NCBI GenBank assembly: GCA_035438705.1
Contig: DAORIV010000002.1
Coordinates: forward strand, 16,773-80,772
Direction: 5' to 3'
DNA: 64,000 nucleotides
Origin: C7867-006 sp035438705
Lineage (GTDB): Bacteria > Patescibacteriota > Minisyncoccia > Phycocordibacterales > DATDWN01
Shown: positions 24,721 through 33,840 of the stretch, piece by piece
Numbering within the stretch: position 1 is the first letter of the stretch
Layout: each line of letters begins with the position of its first letter
Notes under the pieces: generated by a model
Seen by the model: only the letters and a program-made list of their open reading frames with translations
What the model was told of the DNA's origin: nothing
Database searches by the model: none
Made by a program: the position numbers and the translations under genes

Positions 24721-27700
24721 TTATTCTAAAGCTTTTACTTTATCAATGAGTATCGACTTCTCTCCATTTCTTAATGAAAAAGTTCCCTTGATTACAATAC
24801 AACTTTCAGGGATCAAAATATCTTGAAACTCTTCATATACTTTTGGAAAGACTACAGCATCTATAGAATCAGACAAATCCGAGATTTTTAGGAAAATCAT
24901 TTTTTCACCCTTTTTTGTCATTACAGGTCTGATGTTTTCAATAATACCACCGAGAACAACCGGTGCTTTTTCTTTACCTTCTTCTTTTATTCTTTTAATA
25001 TTTTTTTCTCTGCCAGCAAGTTTGTCTTTAAAAGAATCTAGTGGATGGCCAGAAATATATAATCCAAGAAGCTCTTTTTCCCACATAAGCTTATCTGCAG
25101 GGTTAACTGGAGTAGTTTTATCTAGTTCTATGTCTACAACTTGATTACTAGCTCCCATCATTGAAAAAAGAGAATCTTGATCTGTTTCTTTTGCACGTTC
25201 TTCTTTGTTAAAAGTAAGTAGTTTGTCTAAGTTATATAAAAGTGTGGCTCGGTCACTACCAATAGGGGTGATTGAGTCCATTGCTCCTGTTTTTATTAGA
25301 GCTTCCATCGATTTCTTATTAAGATTTTTATCTTTGATGCGTCGTAGAAAATCCGAAAGTGATTTGAACTCTCCGTTTGCTTTTCTTTCTTCAACGATAC
25401 TGTGTCCAATTCCTTCTCCAAAGTTTTTAATTGTTGTAAGTCCAAAACGGATAGTGTCTTGTTCATTAGAATTTTTTCCAACTATTACACCAAACCCTTC
25501 AAAAGATTTATTTACATCTGGAGGTAGAACAGGTATTCCCATTCTTTTACACTCTCCAATGATGTCAGAAATTCTTTCTACATCTCCGGATTCTGCTGTA
25601 AGTACAGCAGACATATATATAGCAGGGTAGTTAGCTTTCATATACGCTGTTTGATACGCTACTTTTCCATAACTTGCAGCGTGAGCTTTGTTGAAACCGT
25701 AACCTTGGAAAGGTTCAAATAGATTCCACAGCTCTTCAGCTTTTTTCTCTGTCATTCCTCCGTGTTTTTGGCAACCTTCAACGAACTTTATGTGTTGCTT
25801 CGCCATCTCTTCACGAATCTTTTTACCCACAGCTTTACGGAACTTGTCTACTTCACCCCAGTTGTATCCTGCAACTTCTATCGCGGTGTAGAGCAAGTCA
25901 TCTTGGTACACAAGCACTCCGAAAGTTTTATCCAAGAAGTTTTTCATTTTTGGGTGCATGTATGTAACTGGTTTTTTACCGTGTTTTCTGGCTATGTATT
26001 CCTGAATGTTATCCATTGGACCAGGACGATATAGCGCCACCATAACATTAATGTCGTGGATTACTGTTGGTTTAAGTTCCATGAGTGCTCTAGTCATACC
26101 ATCTCCGTTAAGCTGAAATAATCCTTCAGTTTCTCCACGAGCCAGCATTTCAAAAGTTTTTTTGTCATCTACTGGAACATTTTCTATATCAATTTTAATT
26201 CCAAGAATTTTTTCTACTCTTTTAACAGCATCAGCAAGAATGGACAAGTTTCTTATTCCCAAGAAATCGAATTTTAGTAGTCCAACTCCATCTTCTCCAA
26301 CAGAACCCATGTCGAATTGTGTGATTATTTTATTATCGCCTTTGGTATCGTACTGCAGAGGGGTGTAGTCAGTTAGTGGAGTAGGTGAGATAACAACACC
26401 AGCAGCATGCACTGAGATGTGACGAGCACAACCCTCAATTTTTCTCGCCATATCAATGATTGTTTTTACATCTTTTTCACTCGTATATAGTTTTTTTAAG
26501 TCAGGCTCCTCTTTCAGTGCTCTTTCTATTGTCATTGGGAAACCTTGTTGTCCCATGGGTATTAGTTTGGCTATTGTGTCTCCTAGACTGTATGGAAAAC
26601 CCATAGCACGAGTTACATCGCGAACCGCACCGCGCGCTGCCATGGTACCGAATGTACCTATTTGAGCTACTTTATCTATGCCATACTTGCTACGAGCATA
26701 GTCAATCATCTCATCGCGACGGTTATCGGCATAATCCATATCGATATCGGGAGCACTCGGTCTGTCTGGGTTTAGAAATCTTTCAAACGGAAGTAGGTAT
26801 TCAATAGGGTTTACGTTGGTAATACCAGCAAGATAGGTAACCAGAGATCCAGCAACTGAACCTCTAATAGTTGTTAGGATTCCATGATCATGAGCATAGT
26901 GAAGCAAATCAGACACCACCAAAAAGTATGGTGAATATCCTTTGTCGGAAATAACCTTTAGCTCATAATTCATTCTTTCGAGAAGTTCAGGAGTTTTCTC
27001 CAGTTTTCTTTTTTCAATACCTTCTTCGGTAATGCGCCGGAGTTCATCATCATAAGAAAGCCCACTAGGTACCACATAGTTTGGTAGAAACCATTTACCA
27101 ATAGAAATTTCCAAATTGCATCTATCTGCAATTTTTTCAGTATTTTCTATGGCCTCAGGTAGGTTCTTAAAATACTTTTCAGCATGCTTTTGGTTGATGA
27201 AAGAAAAATCTTCTTCTTTTATTTCTATTTTTTCGTCATTTTGTGACTGAACCGCAAGAAGTGTTTGTCTGGCAGTACGATCTTCTTTGTTTAAATAGTA
27301 AACATCATGAGCAGCTACAAGTGGAGTAGAAGTTTTTTTTGCAAACTCTACTATTTTTTTCATATTGTCTTCATGACCTTCCATTTCTGGGTGGTGAGTT
27401 ACTTCAAAATACAAATTTTCACCATCTTCAGTTTGAGAAAATGTTTTTTTGTACCACGAAAGTCTTTCCTCGGCTTGTTCAAGGTTTCCAAGTTTTAGTG
27501 ATTGAAGTATGTCAGAAGAAAAAGATGGAATTATGGCTATAAGGCCTTCGCTATGTTTTTCTAATAATTCTTTGTCTACACGAGGTTTATAGTAAAAACC
27601 TTCCATGTGAGCAAGGGTTACAAGTTTTATTAAGTTTTTATATCCAGCATCATTTTTGGCTAACAATACCAATCGATATCTTTCCTTATCTACGCTTTGT

Positions 27701-27933
27701 TTATCATTCCGCGATCTATATGCAACATATGCATCTATTCCGATAATAGGTTTAACACCTTTCTTTTTGCAGTACTGATAGAACTCTATGGCTCCATATA
27801 GATTTGCATTATCTGTGAGTGCCAAAGCAGGCATCTCATTTTTAATAGCTTCATCTACAAGCTCGTCTATTTTAGGCAGGGCATTAAGTAAAGAGAAGTG
27901 AGAGTGGGTATGTAGGTGGATAAATTTTGCCAT
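24721..27933 (-). CDS. dnaE: DNA polymerase III alpha subunit
   Basis: A 1070-residue replicative polymerase of the DnaE1 type. An N-terminal PHP domain (FIHLHTHSHFSLLNALPKI) is followed by the palm with catalytic acids in RPSAPDIDMDYADNRRDEM, fingers (YGFNKAHAASYGKVAYQTAY), a helix-hairpin-helix region, and a C-terminal OB fold (APVVLGGIIENIRPV). Shorter than the 1160-residue E. coli protein at the C-terminus. TATAAT lies 8 nt before the ATG. It extends DNA with the clamp and clamp loader, encoded elsewhere. Confidence 0.96.
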   Translation of the reverse strand: MAKFIHLHTHSHFSLLNALPKIDELVDEAIKNEMPALALTDNANLYGAIEFYQYCKKKGVKPIIGIDAYVAYRSRNDKQSVDKERYRLVLLAKNDAGYKNLIKLVTLAHMEGFYYKPRVDKELLEKHSEGLIAIIPSFSSDILQSLKLGNLEQAEERLSWYKKTFSQTEDGENLYFEVTHHPEMEGHEDNMKKIVEFAKKTSTPLVAAHDVYYLNKEDRTARQTLLAVQSQNDEKIEIKEEDFSFINQKHAEKYFKNLPEAIENTEKIADRCNLEISIGKWFLPNYVVPSGLSYDDELRRITEEGIEKRKLEKTPELLERMNYELKVISDKGYSPYFLVVSDLLHYAHDHGILTTIRGSVAGSLVTYLAGITNVNPIEYLLPFERFLNPDRPSAPDIDMDYADNRRDEMIDYARSKYGIDKVAQIGTFGTMAARGAVRDVTRAMGFPYSLGDTIAKLIPMGQQGFPMTIERALKEEPDLKKLYTSEKDVKTIIDMARKIEGCARHISVHAAGVVISPTPLTDYTPLQYDTKGDNKIITQFDMGSVGEDGVGLLKFDFLGIRNLSILADAVKRVEKILGIKIDIENVPVDDKKTFEMLARGETEGLFQLNGDGMTRALMELKPTVIHDINVMVALYRPGPMDNIQEYIARKHGKKPVTYMHPKMKNFLDKTFGVLVYQDDLLYTAIEVAGYNWGEVDKFRKAVGKKIREEMAKQHIKFVEGCQKHGGMTEKKAEELWNLFEPFQGYGFNKAHAASYGKVAYQTAYMKANYPAIYMSAVLTAESGDVERISDIIGECKRMGIPVLPPDVNKSFEGFGVIVGKNSNEQDTIRFGLTTIKNFGEGIGHSIVEERKANGEFKSLSDFLRRIKDKNLNKKSMEALIKTGAMDSITPIGSDRATLLYNLDKLLTFNKEERAKETDQDSLFSMMGASNQVVDIELDKTTPVNPADKLMWEKELLGLYISGHPLDSFKDKLAGREKNIKRIKEEGKEKAPVVLGGIIENIRPVMTKKGEKMIFLKISDLSDSIDAVVFPKVYEEFQDILIPESCIVIKGTFSLRNGEKSILIDKVKALE

Positions 27934-27984
27934 ATTTAAGGATTATAGCATGGGTGCTTGGTGGTCGTTATATTGAAAAATTGC

Positions 27985-27990
27985 TAGAGT
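27985..27990 (+). promoter_or_regulatory. -10 box of rnhB (leaderless type)
   Basis: TAGAGT ends 6 nt before the ATG at 27997. Confidence 0.4.
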
Positions 27991-27996
27991 TATTGC

Positions 27997-28757
27997 ATGA
28001 AATTTATAGTTGGTATAGATGAAGTCGGGCGGGGGCCTCTTGCTGGTCCTGTTACAGTCGGGGNNNNNNNNNNNNNNNNNNNNNNNNNNNNNNNNNNNNN
28101 NNNNNNNNNNNNNNNNNNNNNNNNNNNNNNNNNNNNNNNNNNNNNNNNNNNNNNNNNNNNNNNGTTGGTATAGATGAAGTCGGGCGGGGGCCTCTTGCTG
28201 GTCCTGTTACAGTCGGGGTTGTTGTCTGTGAGGAAAAAAAATATAAGTTGCTTAAGAATAATAAAAAATTACCACCACTTGGAAAAGACAGTAAAAAGTT
28301 AAAGGAAAAAGATAGAGAAAAATATGTAAAAGTTTTAGAGGAACTGAAAAAACAGAAAGTAATTAATTTTTCTGTAGTTCATGTTTCAAATACAATCATA
28401 GATACAAAAGGAATTTCTTATGCAATTAAAAAAGGTATAAAAGATGGTTTTAAAAATTTAAAAATTAAGCAAAGAAATACAGAGGTTTTGTTGGATGGTG
28501 GACTAAAAGCTCCAGAGGGATTCAAACAAAAAACAATTATAAAAGGTGATGAAAAAGAGAAAATAATAGCTTGGGCTTCAATATTAGCTAAGGTTTCTAG
28601 AGATGAGTTAATGCTAAAAATAGGTAAAAAGTACCCAGAGTATGGTCTACAAATACACAAGGGCTATGGCACAGCTAAACATAGGAAAGCCATACAGAAA
28701 CATGGCGTTTCTAAGGTCCACAGACTCAGTTTCTGTAAAAACATATTTAATAGTTGA
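27997..28757 (+). CDS. rnhB: Ribonuclease HII (interrupted by an artificial scaffold gap)
   Basis: RNase HII removes RNA from RNA-DNA hybrids and single ribonucleotides. The N-terminus GIDEVGRGPLAGPVTVG contains the first catalytic Asp and Glu. It appears twice, on either side of 100 N, because the same 55 nt flank the gap. Joining them gives a continuous protein of about 200 residues with VLLDGGLKAP (Asp), the SILAKVSRDELM segment and GYGTAKHRKAI. So the real gene is intact and the gap should be removed. The stop is TGA. Confidence 0.92.
28064..28163. other. Scaffold gap (100 N), artefact
   Basis: The 55 nt at 28009-28063 and at 28164-28218 are identical, as expected when two overlapping contigs were joined as a scaffold without merging. 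Confidence 0.95.
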
Positions 28758-28779
28758 TTTTTATCAGGCTTTAAGGTAC

Positions 28780-28785
28780 TATATT
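28780..28785 (+). promoter_or_regulatory. -10 box of rpmF (leaderless type)
   Basis: TATATT ends 6 nt before the ATG at 28792, lying just after the rnhB stop. Confidence 0.55.
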
Positions 28786-28791
28786 CCCACT

Positions 28792-29010
28792 ATGGTAGTA
28801 CGAATGCGACATACAAAAAGCCAGAGAAACAGAACAAGATCTCACCACAAACTTGAGAAGCCTTCTGTAACTATGGATAAAAATACAGGTGTTCCTCACC
28901 TAAGACATAGAGCTAGTCTTGTTACTGGTCAATACAAAGGAAGAACTGTTATTGATATGACCAAGAAGTTGGCCAAGAAAGCTAAGGCTTCTAAGAAAGA
29001 AGGAAGATAA
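28792..29010 (+). CDS. rpmF: 50S ribosomal protein bL32
   Basis: A 72-residue bL32 with the N-terminal MRHTKSQRNRTRSHHKL pattern and the HLRHRASLVTGQYKGR segment. The ATG at 28792 is chosen over a long in-frame extension that overlaps rnhB. It lacks the zinc CxxC pairs, as in many CPR versions. Leaderless-type promoter and its own terminator. Confidence 0.92.
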   Translation: MVVRMRHTKSQRNRTRSHHKLEKPSVTMDKNTGVPHLRHRASLVTGQYKGRTVIDMTKKLAKKAKASKKEGR

Positions 29011-29032
29011 ACCTCCAAACGGAGGTTTTTTC
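29008..29032 (+). terminator. Terminator of rpmF
   Basis: ACCTCC-AAAC-GGAGGT followed by six T. Confidence 0.88.
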
Positions 29033-29090
29033 TTAATTAATTAAATTTAAATATTTGTATTTTATTTCATTTGTTCTATACTATTAGTAA

Positions 29091-29096
29091 TATAGT
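29091..29096 (+). promoter_or_regulatory. -10 box of the NusB-Nudix gene (leaderless type)
   Basis: TATAGT ends 6 nt before the ATG at 29103. Confidence 0.5.
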
Positions 29097-29102
29097 TCTT
29101 AT

Positions 29103-30014
29103 ATGGCAAACAGGCACCTTTCCAGATCAATAGTTCTACAATCTCTGTTTGAGTGGGATTTTAATGCAAAAACAAAAGAAGAAGCTCTAGATATTTTTAA
29201 TCGTGATGTAAAAGAATTTGCTCCAGGTGGGGGTGATCTGCCATTCATGGAAACTCTCATGAAGGGTGTTTTAGAAAAACAAAAAGATATTGATTTGATA
29301 ATTGAAAAAGCAGCACCAGACTGGCCTATTGATAAAATATCAGTGATGGATAGGAATATCCTCAGACTCGGACTTTTCGAGCTACTTTTTGGTGAGCGTT
29401 CACAAGTACCACCTAAAGTTGCTATAAATGAAGCAATAGAATTGTCTAAAACATTTGGTGGGGAAACTTCCTCTAAATTTGTTAACGGAGTTTTGGGTGC
29501 TGTATATAAAGAGCTTGGAGAGCCAGGCAAAGAAGAAACTAGTAAAGAAAAGAAAAATAAAAATTTTTCTGGAGCTCCGGTTGCTGTAGAAAACTTGGGA
29601 GGTGCTGTGGTGTATGCTCGTGATGGTGAAGAAGTGTATCTAGCTTTGGTTCATGATGTTTTTGGACGCTGGACATTGTCTAAGGGTAAAATAGGAAATA
29701 CAGAAGAGACAAAGGGTGAAACTATTGAAGAAGGAACAATACGAGGAATCAAGGAAGAATTAGGTTTGGATGTGGAAATCAAAGAAAGATTGGGAGAGAA
29801 CGAATATATTGCTTACCATCCAGAGAAAGGTAAGATAAAAAAGCACGTAGAATTCTTCTTAGCTGAATCAAAATTTACAGATATAGTGAGAGAAGAGAAG
29901 GGTGGTCTAGATGATGCAAAATGGTTCAAATTGGCAGATATACTTGACCTAAACTTTTATAATGATATTCTTCCACTAGTTACTAAGGCGATTAACATTT
30001 TATTAAAGAAATAG
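29103..30014 (+). CDS. NusB-Nudix hydrolase fusion protein
   Basis: A 303-residue two-domain protein. Residues 1-140 are NusB, the antitermination factor that binds boxA RNA with NusE: LSRSIVLQSLFEWDF, DWPIDKISVMDRNILRLGLFELLF and VAINEAIELSKTFGGETSSKFVNGVLG are its helices, seen here in pieces. A lysine-rich linker (145-155) leads to a Nudix domain (about 160-303), which would hydrolyse nucleoside diphosphates linked to another group. The Nudix box is recognisable (E206, R214, E218, E219, G221) but the Glu normally after the Arg is Gly215. The fusion suggests coupling of rRNA transcription to a nucleotide signal or to RNA-end processing. It is upstream of rnc. Confidence 0.88.
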   Translation: MANRHLSRSIVLQSLFEWDFNAKTKEEALDIFNRDVKEFAPGGGDLPFMETLMKGVLEKQKDIDLIIEKAAPDWPIDKISVMDRNILRLGLFELLFGERSQVPPKVAINEAIELSKTFGGETSSKFVNGVLGAVYKELGEPGKEETSKEKKNKNFSGAPVAVENLGGAVVYARDGEEVYLALVHDVFGRWTLSKGKIGNTEETKGETIEEGTIRGIKEELGLDVEIKERLGENEYIAYHPEKGKIKKHVEFFLAESKFTDIVREEKGGLDDAKWFKLADILDLNFYNDILPLVTKAINILLKK

Positions 30015-30015
30015 G

Positions 30016-30135
30016 AACCTCGTTGACATGTGATTTTTTTGGAACATCGCGGAACCCGTGAAAAGGTGAGCGCGAAGAAAATTTTCAGCAGAAAATTATT
30101 CTGTTTCCAAAAAAGTCACATGGAGGAAGAGGTTT
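30016..30135 (-). repeat. Structured element family B, copy 2 (reverse orientation)
   Basis: The outer arms AACCTC/GAGGTT (30017-30022/30129-30134) and an 18-nt stem with one mismatch (30027-30044/30105-30122) enclose the core on the minus strand: ACAGAATA, AATTTTC-TGCT-GAAAATT, TTCTTCGCGCTC, a TTCAC-containing loop, TTCCGCGATGTTCC. The flank TCAACGAG is shared with copy 1. It lies between the NusB-Nudix gene and rnc, antisense to both. Confidence 0.75.
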
Positions 30136-30148
30136 TAAATTAAATCAT

Positions 30149-30841
30149 ATGCAACCAGATTTAAATGATTTTCAAAAGAATATAGGAATAGAGTTTAAAG
30201 ACAAAGAGCTTCTGAAACAAGCTTTTGTTCATCGTTCATATATAAATGAGAATAGAAACTCAGGATTATCTCACAATGAAAGATTGGAGTTTTTGGGTGA
30301 TGCAGTTTTGGAGCTAGTCATCACAGATTTTTTATACAAGAAATATACAAATAAAGCTGAGGGGGAAATGACAGCATATAGATCAGCTTTAGTTAATGCA
30401 GATACTTGTGCTTCGATAGCGACCAGTCTTAACATGGGCAACTATTTGCTTTTATCTAAGGGGGAAAGTAAGGATACTGGAAGAGCAAGACAATATATAT
30501 TGGCAAATGCATTAGAGGCGCTAATTGGTGCAATTTATCTTGATCAAGGTATGGAAAAAGCTCATGAGTTTATAGAAATAAATTTCACTCATATGATTGA
30601 AGATATTATTTCAAATAAAGGTCATGTTGATAGCAAGAGTTTGTTTCAGGAAAAAGCTCAAGAGTTTGAAGGTATTACACCAGCATATAAAACCATAAAG
30701 GAGTCAGGCCCTGATCACGATAAAAAATTTACAGTCGGTGTTTATATAGGAAAAGATTTGATTGCTACTGGTGAAGGGAAATCTAAACAAGATGCTGAGC
30801 AAGAAGCTGCAGAGGAGGCACTAAATATTAAAAATTGGTAA
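30149..30841 (+). CDS. rnc: Ribonuclease III
   Basis: A 230-residue double-strand-specific endonuclease for rRNA precursor and mRNA processing. The signature NERLEFLGDAVLEL gives catalytic E47 and D51; NALEALIGAIYLDQG holds the second acidic pair. A C-terminal dsRNA-binding domain spans about residues 160-230 (KSLFQEKAQEFEG, KQDAEQEAAEEAL). Its neighbours NusB and SMC match a common rnc-smc cluster. No Shine-Dalgarno site. Confidence 0.95.
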   Translation: MQPDLNDFQKNIGIEFKDKELLKQAFVHRSYINENRNSGLSHNERLEFLGDAVLELVITDFLYKKYTNKAEGEMTAYRSALVNADTCASIATSLNMGNYLLLSKGESKDTGRARQYILANALEALIGAIYLDQGMEKAHEFIEINFTHMIEDIISNKGHVDSKSLFQEKAQEFEGITPAYKTIKESGPDHDKKFTVGVYIGKDLIATGEGKSKQDAEQEAAEEALNIKNW

Positions 30842-30847
30842 ATAAAT

Positions 30848-30876
30848 AGGACGTAAGTTGTGACTTACGTCCTTTT
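30848..30876. terminator. Bidirectional terminator
   Basis: AGGACGTAAGT-TGTG-ACTTACGTCCT followed by T on the plus strand, between rnc and the convergent 83-aa gene. Confidence 0.9.
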
Positions 30877-30885
30877 TAATTATTG

Positions 30886-31137
30886 CTATGTTAGTAAAGT
30901 CTCTGCATTCTTTCTTTTTTCTTTTCGAAGCCACGGCATCGTTTCTTTTTTGATAAGCCTTTTGTTTTCTCGAATAGCTTCATGCCTACACTCATCACAT
31001 GGCGGGCCTGATCTTTTTCTACCCTTGCCGTACACCAGAATTTTGTAAAAAATTTCTGGATGTTTTCTTAGACAGAGATCGACACCTCTTTTGTAGGTTA
31101 CACTTACACCATCTCGATTTCTTCTTGGTTTCCTCAA
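30886..31137 (-). CDS. Small basic protein with a CxxC pair (cassette gene, TTG start)
   Basis: An 83-residue, strongly basic orphan with CLRKHPE and PPCDECRHE; the CDEC pair plus a nearby His could bind metal. The TTG at 31137 is preceded by GGGAGG (31146-31151) with 8-nt spacing, and no other start fits that site. It is divergent from smc. Base composition richer in G+C than rnc and smc. Nucleic-acid binding is only a guess. Confidence 0.62.
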   Translation of the reverse strand: MRKPRRNRDGVSVTYKRGVDLCLRKHPEIFYKILVYGKGRKRSGPPCDECRHEAIRENKRLIKKETMPWLRKEKRKNAETLLT

Positions 31138-31212
31138 TTCAATAGCCTCCCACTAGGAATATAACACAAAGAAAAAAAATTTTCATTTTGATATAATAAA
31201 AAAGAATTAATT

Positions 31213-33459
31213 ATGTATCTAAAGAGTATTGAACTGAATGGTTTTAAATCTTTCGCTAAGAAAAGCGAGCTTTTGTTTAACTCCAAAGTTTCTGCAATAG
31301 TTGGTCCAAATGGTTCAGGTAAATCTAATGTCGCCGAGGCATTTCGTTTTGTGTTGGGAGAACAGTCAATAAAAAGTTTGAGAGGTAAGAAGGGTGAAGA
31401 TCTTATTTTTAATGGTGCTGGGGATTTACCGAGAGGAAACAGAGCCAGTGTAAGAGTTACATTTGATAATACTTCCAAGTTTTTACCAGTTGATTTTGAT
31501 GAGGTTACTATTGAACGTGTTGTACACAGAGATTCAGTGAATGAATATCTTATTAATGGAACTCAAGTTAGACTGAAAGATGTAGTAGAACTTTTAGCAT
31601 CTGCTCACATTGGCTCAAGTGGGCATCATATTATTTCTCAAGGAGAAGCAGATAGAATTCTAAATTCTACACCAAAAGATAGAAAGGGGATGATTGAAGA
31701 TGCTTTGGGACTAAAAATATATAATTATAAAAAAGTTGAAAGTGAGAAGAAGTTGCAGAAAACTAAAGAGAATATAGATAAAGTCGAGTCTCTGCGTAGA
31801 GAAATAGCTCCACATATTAAATTTCTAAAAAAACAAGTAGAAAAAGTAGAAAAGGCTATTGCGATGAAAGAGGAACTTCAGAAAGAAGCGCTGGAGTACT
31901 GTAAACGTGAAGATTTGTATATAAAAACTACTGAACAAGAAATAAATACACATAAAGAACCATTACTTAAAAAGGAAAAAGAACTTGAAAGTGAGCTAAA
32001 TCAGGCTAAGGAAATTTTAGAAAACGCAAAAAACAAAGACGGTTTATCACAGAGACTTATTGATCTTGAAAATGATTTACATAAAACAAGAAATGAGAAA
32101 GATGAGTTGTATAGAAGTTTCGGGAGATTAGATGGAGAAATAAATTCCCTTGTAAAAATGGTAAAAAAGCAGGAGGAAATAGCAAAGTCTATAGAACATA
32201 AAACAGTTCCACTTGTTTCAGTAGAAGATTTGTCCGTCAAAATTGAAAACAAAATAAAAGATGCGAAACAGTCTGACAGTGTGGAGGTCTTGATACGAGC
32301 TTTAGATGAAGTGCATCTACTTGTGGTGAATTTTATAGAACACAACAAAGATAATGTGGAGATGTCTCTGGTGGCTGATGTACAAAGAGATATAGAAAAT
32401 TTACAAAGTTCCAGAAAGGAAATAGAAGAAAAGCTCGGCCACATAACAAAAAATGAAGAAAAACTGTCTACAGAATACAACAATCTAAAGAATGAGATAG
32501 AAAAAGAGAAAGACTCAAATAGGGATGCTGAAAAAGCTGTATTTAGAATAATGGCAGAATCTGGAGAAATACGTTCTAAGATTCAGCAAATAAATTCAGA
32601 AGAACATAATTTAAAATTAGTTAAGGATAATTTTAAAATGGAACTAGCTGAGTTAGGAACTCTTATCGGAACTCATGTATTGAAGTTTCAAGATGTTTCT
32701 ATTTCTCCGGAGAGTAGAGAGTTGCAGGAAGAAAGAAGAAAACGAATTGAGAAAATTAAAATTAGATTGGAAGACTCAGGGGGTCTTGGTAATCTAGATA
32801 CCATGAAGGAATATAAAGATGCTACAGAAAGAGATGAGTTTCTAGCTAAAGAATTACTTGATTTAGAAAACTCAGCTAATTCTTTAGGATTGTTGATTAA
32901 AGATTTGGAAGAAAAATTGTCTAATGAGTTTAAAAATGGAGTTGAAAAAATAAACAAGCAGTTTAAAGAATACTTCGCTTTGATGTTTGGTGGCGGAGAG
33001 GCAAGGCTTGAAGTAACACTGCCTCAAAAAAGGAAAAAAGATACAGAAGTATTACTAGATATGGATGATCCAGATTCAATACTTGAATCTGATGAAAGTG
33101 GTGCAGAGGGTATAGATATAGAGGTTTCACTTCCAAAGAAAAAAGTAAAGGGGCTAATGATGTTATCTGGCGGTGAAAGGGCGCTGACTTCTATTGCACT
33201 TTTGTTTGCAATATCACAAGTAAATCCACCACCATTTATCATACTAGATGAAACGGATGCAGCGCTCGATGAGGCAAACTCTAAAAAGTATGCAGATATG
33301 GTAGAGAATCTCTCGAAGTATTCTCAACTTATTGTGATTACACACAATCGAGAAACAATGTCTCGAGCTGGAATACTATATGGTGTGACTATGGGAAGTG
33401 GTGGAGGATCAAAGTTACTTTCAGTCGCTTTTGAAGAAGCTTTATCTGTCGCCAAGTAA
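31213..33459 (+). CDS. smc: SMC-like chromosome segregation ATPase (short arms)
   Basis: A 748-residue SMC ATPase. N-terminal head: LNGFKSFAKKSEL and Walker A GPNGSGKSNV (31-40). C-terminal head: signature LSGGERALTSIALLFAI (from about 651) and Walker B FIILDETDAALDEANS. The arms between are coiled coil of only about 480 residues, against roughly 850 in typical SMC, and no clear globular hinge with conserved glycines is visible around residues 330-400. It should organise or segregate DNA; no ScpA or ScpB gene is in the window. TATAAT at 31192-31197. Confidence 0.87.
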   Translation: MYLKSIELNGFKSFAKKSELLFNSKVSAIVGPNGSGKSNVAEAFRFVLGEQSIKSLRGKKGEDLIFNGAGDLPRGNRASVRVTFDNTSKFLPVDFDEVTIERVVHRDSVNEYLINGTQVRLKDVVELLASAHIGSSGHHIISQGEADRILNSTPKDRKGMIEDALGLKIYNYKKVESEKKLQKTKENIDKVESLRREIAPHIKFLKKQVEKVEKAIAMKEELQKEALEYCKREDLYIKTTEQEINTHKEPLLKKEKELESELNQAKEILENAKNKDGLSQRLIDLENDLHKTRNEKDELYRSFGRLDGEINSLVKMVKKQEEIAKSIEHKTVPLVSVEDLSVKIENKIKDAKQSDSVEVLIRALDEVHLLVVNFIEHNKDNVEMSLVADVQRDIENLQSSRKEIEEKLGHITKNEEKLSTEYNNLKNEIEKEKDSNRDAEKAVFRIMAESGEIRSKIQQINSEEHNLKLVKDNFKMELAELGTLIGTHVLKFQDVSISPESRELQEERRKRIEKIKIRLEDSGGLGNLDTMKEYKDATERDEFLAKELLDLENSANSLGLLIKDLEEKLSNEFKNGVEKINKQFKEYFALMFGGGEARLEVTLPQKRKKDTEVLLDMDDPDSILESDESGAEGIDIEVSLPKKKVKGLMMLSGGERALTSIALLFAISQVNPPPFIILDETDAALDEANSKKYADMVENLSKYSQLIVITHNRETMSRAGILYGVTMGSGGGSKLLSVAFEEALSVAK

Positions 33460-33461
33460 TT

Positions 33462-33586
33462 AAGTTCTTGTTTTTTACTCGATTTCTTCGTTATTCGCTT
33501 GCGTTTGTTTCTGTAATGTACTATCTGTACATTTTAGTCACAATCAGCACTCATACCTTGAACTCAAACAAAAATCCTTAGAACTT
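33462..33586 (+). repeat. Structured element family C, copy 3 (diverged)
   Basis: A TGTAC-TATCT-GTACA hairpin (33517-33531) preceded by TAA, with distal arms AAGTTCT/AGAACTT (33462-33468/33580-33586). It shares CGCTTGCGTT with copy 1 and ACCTTG with copy 2, but the middle stem is degraded. It follows smc. Confidence 0.5.
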
Positions 33587-33668
33587 GAACTTTACTTGAT
33601 TTCGGAATTTTTTAAATACATTTTTGACTTTTTTATAAAAAATGGTAGTTTGTTTTTGGAGATCTGGA

Positions 33669-33740
33669 TGGATAACAAACCTGAAAGTGAAGTCATAATT
33701 ATTGATACAGATGAAGGACAACAAAAGGTAAGAGTCCCAC
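33669..33740 (+). CDS. 5' fragment, possibly a RhuM-family protein (truncated by gap)
   Basis: Only 24 codons are visible before the 100-N gap. The start DNKPESEVIIIDTDEGQQK resembles the N-terminus of RhuM-family (virulence RhuM/Fic-associated) proteins, which begin with a short beta-hairpin before a DNA-binding domain. A GGAG lies 8 nt upstream of the ATG. Identification rests on very few residues and the remainder is missing. Confidence 0.3.
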
Positions 33741-33840
33741 NNNNNNNNNNNNNNNNNNNNNNNNNNNNNNNNNNNNNNNNNNNNNNNNNNNNNNNNNNNN
33801 NNNNNNNNNNNNNNNNNNNNNNNNNNNNNNNNNNNNNNNN
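33741..33840. other. Scaffold gap (100 N)
   Basis: The flanks do not overlap, so real sequence of unknown length is missing. It should hold the rest of the plus-strand fragment and the C-terminal S1 domain of RNase R. Confidence 0.9.

Noticed and set aside
33741..33840. Full RNase R C-terminus read through the gap
   Set aside because: The residues beyond the N run come from the opposite-strand gene and cannot be RnR; the true S1 domain end is missing.
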